DNA of 46,476 bases from contig CAMFZN010000004.1 in the NCBI GenBank assembly GCA_946006945.1, forward strand, positions 1-46,476, in the 5' to 3' direction. This DNA comes from an uncultured Clostridia bacterium. GTDB lineage: Bacteria > Bacillota > Clostridia > Peptostreptococcales > Anaerovoracaceae. The first letter of the stretch is position 1. Each line of letters starts with the position of its first letter. Below are positions 40,095 through 46,476 of this stretch, piece after piece. Position numbers and translations under genes: made by a program. The notes below the pieces were generated by a model. The model was not told the origin of the DNA. It did no database searches and saw only the letters and a list, made by a program, of their open reading frames with translations.

Positions 40095-41810
40095 TTAGTC
40101 TACGATGAAGCTTGTAATTGATCTTCCGCCAGGTACCATCGGTCTTACAAGCTCATTGGCATGAATTGCGCAGTCGATTACACAGCCCTTGTTGTTCTCC
40201 CTGACATCCTTAAGAGCTGCTGTCAGAGCAAGCCTAAGCTCTTCCTTTGTGCTTACTCTGATGCCGCTAACGCCATATGCCTCGGCAAGCTTTACGAAAT
40301 CAGGGCCTCTGTCAAGAGTAGTCTGTGAGTATCTCTTGTCATACATCAGAGTCTGCCACTGTCTTACCATTCCGAGTGCGGAGTTGTTGTAAAGCAGCGT
40401 GATGATAGGAAGCTTGTAATACTCCTCAGTGCAAAGCTCATTGCAGTTCATTCTGAAGCTTCCGTCTCCTGTGATATGAAGAACAACCTTGTCAGGATTT
40501 CCTATCTGGGCGCCTATTGCAGCTCCAAGTCCAAAGCCCATAGCACCAAAACCTCCGGATGTAAGAAGCTGGCCCGGATATGAATAGTGGAAATGCTGGA
40601 TTGCCCACATCTGGTGCTGTCCTACGTCAGTTGCAACGATAGTATCCTGAGGAAGAATCTCTGATGCAACATCTGAAATCTGCTTAGGAGTCAGAGTCTC
40701 ACCATCCTCCTCGTATCTTGTCTCAGTAGGGAATGAGAATACATACTCCTTCCACTTGCTATGATCCTGCTGCTCAAGCTTTCTGTTTATTATCTCAAGA
40801 ACTCTTTTGCAATCTCCAATAATGTGATGATCCGTCTTTACATTCTTGTCAATCTCTGAACGGTCGATATCAATCTGTACAATCTTCGCATTCCTTGCGA
40901 ACTGACTGACGTCAAGAGTTACTCTTTCTGCAAATCTGCATCCAATTGCAATCAGAAGATCACAAGAATCGATTCCCATGTTCGATGCCTGTGAACCATG
41001 CATTCCTATCATTCCTGTTGTCAGAGGATCGCGTCCGTTGAAGCCGCCACCGCCCATTACAGTGATAGCCACAGGTGAATCAACGAGGTGTGCAAAAGTC
41101 TTAAGCTCCTCATGAGCCCTCGCTCTTACCACTCCTCCGCCGCAGATTATCATCGGCTTCTTCGACTCGTTAATCATCTCAACGAGCTTGTCGATGTCGC
41201 CTTCCGGCTCATGCGGCTTCAGGTTGTGAGTAGGTCTCTTCATGAGAGTTGCCAGCTTGCCGTATTTGTAATGCTCCTCAAGAGGAATGTACTCATACTC
41301 TGCCTCCGCCTTCGTAATATCTGTGAGAATATCTATTACTACCGGACCAGGTCTTCCGGACCTTGCCATTGCAAATGCCGCTCTTATTATGCTTGCCAGA
41401 TCATTAATATCTGTAACTAGATAGTTGCACTTGGTAATCGGCATTGTTACTCCAACAGTGTCGCACTCCTGGAAGGAATCCTTGCCTATGTAAGCCTCTC
41501 CTACATTGCATGAGAAGAATACAACCGGCGATGAATCCATGAATGCAGTTGCTATTCCAGTTGTAAGATTGGTAGCTCCCGGTCCTGAGGTTGCGATGCA
41601 CACTCCTACCTTGCCTGTGCTTCTCGCATATCCGTCAGCTGCGTGAGATGCACCCTGCTCATGTGCAGTCAGGATGTGATTGATTCTGTCTGAGTACTTG
41701 TATAAAGAATCATAAAGATTGATAACAGTGCCGCCCGGGTAACCGAATACCGTATCAACACCCTGCTCAAGCAGGCATTCCATCATAATATCGGAACCTT
41801 TAAGTTTCAT
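40095..41810 (-). CDS. ilvB: Acetolactate synthase large subunit
   Basis: VDTVFGYPGGTVINLYDSLYKY, HEQGASHAADGYARSTGKVGVCIATSGPGATNLTTGIA, TPP-binding GDGSFRMNCNELCTEEYYKLPI. Confidence 0.97.
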   Translation of the reverse strand: MKLKGSDIMMECLLEQGVDTVFGYPGGTVINLYDSLYKYSDRINHILTAHEQGASHAADGYARSTGKVGVCIATSGPGATNLTTGIATAFMDSSPVVFFSCNVGEAYIGKDSFQECDTVGVTMPITKCNYLVTDINDLASIIRAAFAMARSGRPGPVVIDILTDITKAEAEYEYIPLEEHYKYGKLATLMKRPTHNLKPHEPEGDIDKLVEMINESKKPMIICGGGVVRARAHEELKTFAHLVDSPVAITVMGGGGFNGRDPLTTGMIGMHGSQASNMGIDSCDLLIAIGCRFAERVTLDVSQFARNAKIVQIDIDRSEIDKNVKTDHHIIGDCKRVLEIINRKLEQQDHSKWKEYVFSFPTETRYEEDGETLTPKQISDVASEILPQDTIVATDVGQHQMWAIQHFHYSYPGQLLTSGGFGAMGFGLGAAIGAQIGNPDKVVLHITGDGSFRMNCNELCTEEYYKLPIITLLYNNSALGMVRQWQTLMYDKRYSQTTLDRGPDFVKLAEAYGVSGIRVSTKEELRLALTAALKDVRENNKGCVIDCAIHANELVRPMVPGGRSITSFIVD

Positions 41811-41863
41811 TTATGTCTCCTGATTATTCATATTATTAACAGCGATAACGTACCAGTTGAAGG

Positions 41864-42937
41864 CTATCTGAGATATCCGATGATGACATCAGTCATCTCG
41901 TCACAGGAAAGAATTCTGTCACCCTCTCCCGCTATGTCTCCGGTTCTGTGGCCTTCGCACAGAGCCTTCTCTACAGCAGCCTCAATTGAATCAGCTTCTC
42001 TTTCGAGTCCGAAGGAGTATCTGAGCATCATTGCTGCTGATAGAATTGTCGCAATAGGGTTCGCCTTGCCGGTACCTGCAATGTCAGGCGCCGAGCCGTG
42101 AATCGGTTCATAGAGGCCTCTTGTTCCCTCACCGAGAGATGATGATGCAAGAAGTCCGATTGAGCCTGTAATCTGCGAAGCCTCATCTGATAGTATATCA
42201 CCAAACATGTTGCTTGTAACAATAACATCGAACTGAGAAGGATTTCTCACAAGCTGCATAGCTGCGTTATCAACAAGCATGTCGCTAAGCTCGACTTCGG
42301 GGTACTGCTCTCCTATTCTGTGAACGGTCTCCCTCCACAGCCTTGAGGTCTCAAGAACGTTGGCCTTATCGACGCTTGTAAGCTTCTTTCTTCTCTTCAT
42401 CGCAGTCTGAAAAGCAACATGTGCGATTCTTTCAATCTCCATGACACTGTAGCTCTCAGTATCATACGCCTCAGGTCCCTTGTCTCCGTCTCTCCTGCCT
42501 CTCTCGCCGAAGTAGATACCTCCTGTAAGTTCTCTTACAATCATGATGTCGAAGCCTTCGTCAACAATATCAGCTCTAAGAGGACTGTCTGCCTTAAGAG
42601 CATCATATATTCTTGCAGGTCTGAGATTTGTGAAAAGCTCCATTGATGCTCTCAGCTTAAGAAGAGCCTTCTCAGGTCTCTCGTCACCACCGAGATGATC
42701 CCACTTAGGTCCTCCCACAGCTCCGAAGAGCACGCTGTCACTCGCAAGACAGCCTTCTCTTGTCTCATCCGGAAGCGGAACTCCTGTTTCATCTATTGCC
42801 GCTCCGCCGGCAAGATATTCGTTGTATGAGAAGCTGTGCCCGTACTTCGATGCTATCTCATCGAGCACTCTTACAGCACTTCCAACAATCTCGGGGCCTA
42901 TTCCATCACCCTTGACCAATGCTATGTTAAAGTTCAT
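41864..42937 (-). CDS. leuB: 3-isopropylmalate dehydrogenase
   Basis: [103 protein letters not shown]. Confidence 0.97.
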   Translation of the reverse strand: MNFNIALVKGDGIGPEIVGSAVRVLDEIASKYGHSFSYNEYLAGGAAIDETGVPLPDETREGCLASDSVLFGAVGGPKWDHLGGDERPEKALLKLRASMELFTNLRPARIYDALKADSPLRADIVDEGFDIMIVRELTGGIYFGERGRRDGDKGPEAYDTESYSVMEIERIAHVAFQTAMKRRKKLTSVDKANVLETSRLWRETVHRIGEQYPEVELSDMLVDNAAMQLVRNPSQFDVIVTSNMFGDILSDEASQITGSIGLLASSSLGEGTRGLYEPIHGSAPDIAGTGKANPIATILSAAMMLRYSFGLEREADSIEAAVEKALCEGHRTGDIAGEGDRILSCDEMTDVIIGYLR

Positions 42938-43430
42938 TCTTCGCCTTACCTTCCTCTTTCCTGTAATTGATAAGACCGCCGGCCTTAATAATCTTCTGTA
43001 TGAATGGAGGGAAGGCCGCAGCCTTAAACTCCTGTCCGGTAGTCTCGTCGATGATTGTTCCGGTTTCGAAGTCCACGCTTACAGTATCACCGGCAGCTAT
43101 TTCCTCTGCAGCCTCCGGACATTCAAGAATCGGAAAGCCGATGTTAATCGCATTTCTGTAGAATATTCGTGCAAAAGAGGCTGCGATAACACATGATACC
43201 CCGCATGCCTTGATTGATACAGGCGCGTGCTCTCTAGATGAGCCGCAGCCGAAATTCCAGCCTCCGACCATGATATCACCTGTGTGATCCTGCTTCGGGA
43301 ACTCGGGATCTATATCCTCCATGCAATGCTTTGCCATGTTCTCAAGCGAAGGATCGTTAAGATATCTCGCGGGAATGATTACATCAGTATTGACGTCGTC
43401 ACCGAACTTAAAAACTCTGCCTTTTACCAT
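42927..43430 (-). CDS. leuD: 3-isopropylmalate dehydratase small subunit (start at 43430 preferred)
   Basis: [68 protein letters not shown]. Confidence 0.96.
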   Translation of the reverse strand: MVKGRVFKFGDDVNTDVIIPARYLNDPSLENMAKHCMEDIDPEFPKQDHTGDIMVGGWNFGCGSSREHAPVSIKACGVSCVIAASFARIFYRNAINIGFPILECPEAAEEIAAGDTVSVDFETGTIIDETTGQEFKAAAFPPFIQKIIKAGGLINYRKEEGKAKNEL

Positions 43431-43440
43431 TACGTCCTCC

Positions 43441-44703
43441 TTACTCGATATCTTCCGGTCCGGCAACAAAGCCTGCAACCGCAGATGCCGCTGCGACAGC
43501 AGGGCTTGCGAGAATTATCTCACTCTCAACATGTCCCATTCTGCCTACGAAATTTCTGTTGGTTGTGGAGATTGTTCTTTCGCCCTCGCACATAACGCCC
43601 ATGTGGCCTCCCATGCACGGTCCGCAGCTTGGTGTGTTAACTGCACAGCCTGCCTTGACGAAAATCTCCATTATCCCTTCTTCAATGCACTGAAGATATA
43701 TTGCCTGAGTTGCAGGAACGATATTGCATCTTATTCCATCAGCAACTCTTCTATTCTCAAAGATTTCTGCAGCAATCCTCATGTCCTTCATTCTTCCGTT
43801 GGTGCATGAGCCGATTACTACTTGATCGATGTGTGTGCCCTTAACTTCATCAACAGTTCTTGTGTTGGAAGGAAGGCTTGGCATCGACACTGTATTCTTA
43901 AGCTCGCTGAGATTAATCTCAACTACTCTCTCGTACTCCGCATCCTCGTCCGGCTCAAACACCTGATATGGTCTTTCAACCCTTCCGCTGATGTACTCAA
44001 GAGTCTTCACATCTACAGGGAAGATTCCGTTCTTGCCGCCTGCCTCGATGGCCATGTTGGCTATTGTGAATCTGTCGTCCATCTCAAGCTCACTGACTCC
44101 CGGTCCTGTGAACTCTATGGATTTGTAAAGGGCGCCGTCAACACCTATCTCTCCGATAAGGTGAAGAATTACGTCCTTTCCTGTAACCCATCTTCCGGGC
44201 TTTCCTGTCAGGACTACCTTGATTGCAGAAGGAACCTTGAACCAGCTGTATCCCGAAGCCCAGCTTGCCGCAAGATCTGTCGAGCCGACTCCTGTAGAAA
44301 ATGCTCCAAGAGCACCATATGTACAGGTATGAGAATCTGCTCCGATGATAATCTCGCCAGGTGCGGCAAGTCCCTTCTCAGGAACGAGAGCATGCTCTAT
44401 TCCGACATTTCCTGTATCATAGAAATGTGTCAGCCCCTGCTTTCTTGCGAACTGTCTTGCTTTCTTCGAAAGTCTTGCAGAATCTATGTCCTTGCAGGGT
44501 GTATAGTGGTCAAGAATGATTGCCACCTTATCCTTGTTGAATACCTTGTCAAATCCGGCCTGCTCAAAAATATCCGCAGAAACAGGTGATGTTATATCGT
44601 TACTCATGCAGAGATCAAGTCTTGCCTCGACAAGCTCTCCTGCCTTAACGCTTTCTACTCCCACGTGCGCAGCAATAATCTTCTGCGTCATCGTCATTCC
44701 CAT
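43441..44703 (-). CDS. leuC: 3-isopropylmalate dehydratase large subunit (start at 44703 preferred)
   Basis: [80 protein letters not shown]. Confidence 0.96.
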   Translation of the reverse strand: MGMTMTQKIIAAHVGVESVKAGELVEARLDLCMSNDITSPVSADIFEQAGFDKVFNKDKVAIILDHYTPCKDIDSARLSKKARQFARKQGLTHFYDTGNVGIEHALVPEKGLAAPGEIIIGADSHTCTYGALGAFSTGVGSTDLAASWASGYSWFKVPSAIKVVLTGKPGRWVTGKDVILHLIGEIGVDGALYKSIEFTGPGVSELEMDDRFTIANMAIEAGGKNGIFPVDVKTLEYISGRVERPYQVFEPDEDAEYERVVEINLSELKNTVSMPSLPSNTRTVDEVKGTHIDQVVIGSCTNGRMKDMRIAAEIFENRRVADGIRCNIVPATQAIYLQCIEEGIMEIFVKAGCAVNTPSCGPCMGGHMGVMCEGERTISTTNRNFVGRMGHVESEIILASPAVAAASAVAGFVAGPEDIE

Positions 44704-44725
44704 ATCAATTCCTCCTAATCTGTTC

Positions 44726-46237
44726 CTACTTGAGCAGCTTGTTAACTGCATTGATGTATGCAACTATACTTGCCTGTATTACATCTGTTGAAAGACCATG
44801 TCCGTTGAACGACTTGCCATCTACGTTGAGCTTGATTGTTGCATCTCCGAGAGTATCCTTGCCCTCAGAAATCGAGTAGATTCTGAAGTCGGAGAAAATA
44901 TGCTCTGATGGTCTTACAATCTTGTTGATAGCTCCGAAGGCTGCATCGAGAGGTCCGTCTCCGAGAGCTACCTCTTCGAACTTCTCTCCGTCCTTCTCTA
45001 GGCTTACTGTGCATGTAGCAGTTGTGAAATTGCTTGTGTTAACTGAGAACCAGTCAAGCTTGTATCCCTTATCCTCGTCTGCAGCCATTGAGTTGTGACT
45101 TACGATTGCCTCAAGGTCCTCATCGTTAACTGTCTTCTTCTTGTCACACACAACCTTGAACTCCTCGAAGCACTTGATCAGCTCCTCCTTGTCAAGCTCG
45201 AAGCCGAGCTCCTTGAGTCTTGTCTCAAACGCATGCTTTCCTGAATGCTTTCCGAGAACCAGATTGTTGGTATGAACGCCTACAGACTCAGGTGTCAGAA
45301 TCTCGTATGTAGCCTTGTTGGCGAGAACTCCGTGCTGATGTATTCCTGCCTCGTGTGCAAAAGCGTTCTTTCCAACAATCGGCTTGTTCAGCGGAGCTGT
45401 CTGTCCGATGATGTTGTATACAGTCTTCGATGTTCTTGCAATCTGAGTAGTATCTAGTCTTGTAGTAGCACCATAGATATCAGGTCTTGTTCTCATTGCC
45501 ATAACAACCTCCTCGAGTGAGGTGTTTCCTGCTCTTTCTCCGAGTCCGTTGATTGTACATTCAATCTGTCCTGCTCCTCCGAGAACTCCTGCAAGTGAGT
45601 TAGCAGTTGCCATTCCAAGATCGTTGTGGCAGTGAACCGAGAAGGTTACTCCATCAGGTCTGTCGATATGGCTTTTAACGTATGAGATAAGCTGTCTCAT
45701 CTCGTCCGGTGTTGTATATCCTACTGTATCAGGAAGGTTGATTGTTGTTGCTCCATTTGCAACAGCCGCGTTTACAACCTTAACCATGAAATCATAATCA
45801 CTTCTTGTAGCGTCCTCGCATGAGAACTCGATGTTGCTGCAGAACTTGCGCGCATACTTTACAGCAGCCGCAGTGTTCTCGATAACCTGCTCAGGTGTCA
45901 TCTTAAGCTTGTATTCCATGTGGAGCGGTGAAGTTGCAAGAAAAACATGAATTCTTGGATCGACTCCGCATCTTACTGCCTCCCATGCTGCATCTATATC
46001 CTTCTCGACAGATCTTGCAAGTGATGCAACTGTGCACTCCTTAACTGTCTCTGCCACTGTCTTTACTGACTCAAAATCTCCCGGCGATGAAATTGCAAAA
46101 CCAGCCTCGATTATGTCAACCTTAAGTCGTTCCAGGCACTTAGCTATCTCAATCTTCTCCTTGAGGTTCATGCTGCATCCAGGTGACTGTTCTCCGTCTC
46201 TTAAAGTTGTGTCAAAAATCTTAATGTGGTTTTCCAT
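44726..46237 (-). CDS. leuA: 2-isopropylmalate synthase
   Basis: [83 protein letters not shown]-terminal regulatory domain. Confidence 0.97.
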   Translation of the reverse strand: MENHIKIFDTTLRDGEQSPGCSMNLKEKIEIAKCLERLKVDIIEAGFAISSPGDFESVKTVAETVKECTVASLARSVEKDIDAAWEAVRCGVDPRIHVFLATSPLHMEYKLKMTPEQVIENTAAAVKYARKFCSNIEFSCEDATRSDYDFMVKVVNAAVANGATTINLPDTVGYTTPDEMRQLISYVKSHIDRPDGVTFSVHCHNDLGMATANSLAGVLGGAGQIECTINGLGERAGNTSLEEVVMAMRTRPDIYGATTRLDTTQIARTSKTVYNIIGQTAPLNKPIVGKNAFAHEAGIHQHGVLANKATYEILTPESVGVHTNNLVLGKHSGKHAFETRLKELGFELDKEELIKCFEEFKVVCDKKKTVNDEDLEAIVSHNSMAADEDKGYKLDWFSVNTSNFTTATCTVSLEKDGEKFEEVALGDGPLDAAFGAINKIVRPSEHIFSDFRIYSISEGKDTLGDATIKLNVDGKSFNGHGLSTDVIQASIVAYINAVNKLLK

Positions 46238-46266
46238 TGTTCCCTCTCCTTATTAAAGTAAATCTG

Positions 46267-46297
46267 ATAATAACTGTGCGATAACTTATTCGTGCAA
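46267..46297 (-). promoter_or_regulatory. Candidate promoter for the leu/ilv gene run
   Basis: Minus strand TTGCAC (46292-46297) and TATTAT (46267-46272), 19-nt spacer (long), ~30 nt from leuA ATG. Confidence 0.4.
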
Positions 46298-46317
46298 AAG
46301 AGTAAGCTTTGGTTTTG

Positions 46318-46436
46318 CGCCGCTATTTTGGTGCTAGCTCAAGGCGCCGAGCCTCCGAGGCACGGAGCGTACTTGGGGGTACGTGAGTACCGAGGCAGGC
46401 GAGAGCAACGAAGAGATAGCCCAAAAGAGCAAGCAA
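46318..46436. repeat. ~115-bp imperfect palindromic intergenic element
   Basis: Edges gctattttggtgctagctc ... gagatagcccaaaagagc are imperfect inverted repeats; centre ggagcgtacttgggggtacgtgagtaccgaggc is rich in short inverted repeats. Confidence 0.5.
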
Positions 46437-46471
46437 AAAGCTGTATGACAGCGTCAAAAGTCATACAGCTT
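46433..46471 (-). terminator. Rho-independent terminator upstream of leuA (likely for a gene beyond the window)
   Basis: Perfect 12-bp stem aagctgtatgac-10 nt-gtcatacagctt; minus-strand continuation is tttttgcttgctcttttg. Confidence 0.75.
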
Positions 46472-46476
46472 GAATT

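Noticed and set aside
46237-46476. T-box riboswitch or leucine attenuator peptide upstream of leuA
   Set aside because: No TGGnACCGCG-like T-box sequence and no Leu-codon-rich leader peptide seen on the minus strand; the likely promoter leaves only a short 5' UTR.
1-46476. CRISPR array, prophage, integrative element or toxin-antitoxin/defence island
   Set aside because: No regularly spaced short repeats, Cas, integrase cluster, capsid/portal or transposase signatures found; the Xer-like gene sits in a housekeeping context.

Overview
The window is a gene-dense, mostly minus-strand chromosomal segment that looks like a Firmicutes/Clostridia housekeeping region. It carries a three-gene tRNA cluster (Asp, Val, Met) with a good sigma70-type promoter and lgt, ychF and a YprB-like exonuclease on the plus strand. 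Next come a YitT protein translationally coupled to a solo DNA methyltransferase, a small P-loop protein and a PAP2 protein. A folate/alarmone block follows (folD, small (p)ppGpp synthetase, valS, folC, glyA), then rplS, rbgA and an RNase H fusion gene, then nudF and a Xer-like gene. The tig-clpP-clpX-lon-engB-hpt-PHP proteostasis block comes next, then CYTH, murI, DUF1292, tRNA-Leu and a D-2-hydroxyacid dehydrogenase. The window ends with a ~16 kb co-directional run: leuA-leuC-leuD-leuB-ilvB-ilvN-ilvC-ilvD-DUF815-aminotransferase-serA-like-DacA-like-uvrC. I saw no clear mobile island, prophage, CRISPR array or defence island. The most notable signals are: (1) a DacA/S11-family protein in which all three penicillin-binding catalytic motifs are altered, with a membrane-anchored polybasic tail and a 1-nt overlap with uvrC; (2) a single ORF fusing RNase HII, viroplasmin and RNase HI with both catalytic sets apparently intact; (3) a Xer-family recombinase next to nudF with several catalytic positions substituted; (4) a solo beta-class-like DNA methyltransferase overlapping yitT; (5) repeat elements at both window edges. 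All functional statements come from reading motifs by eye; no database search was run.
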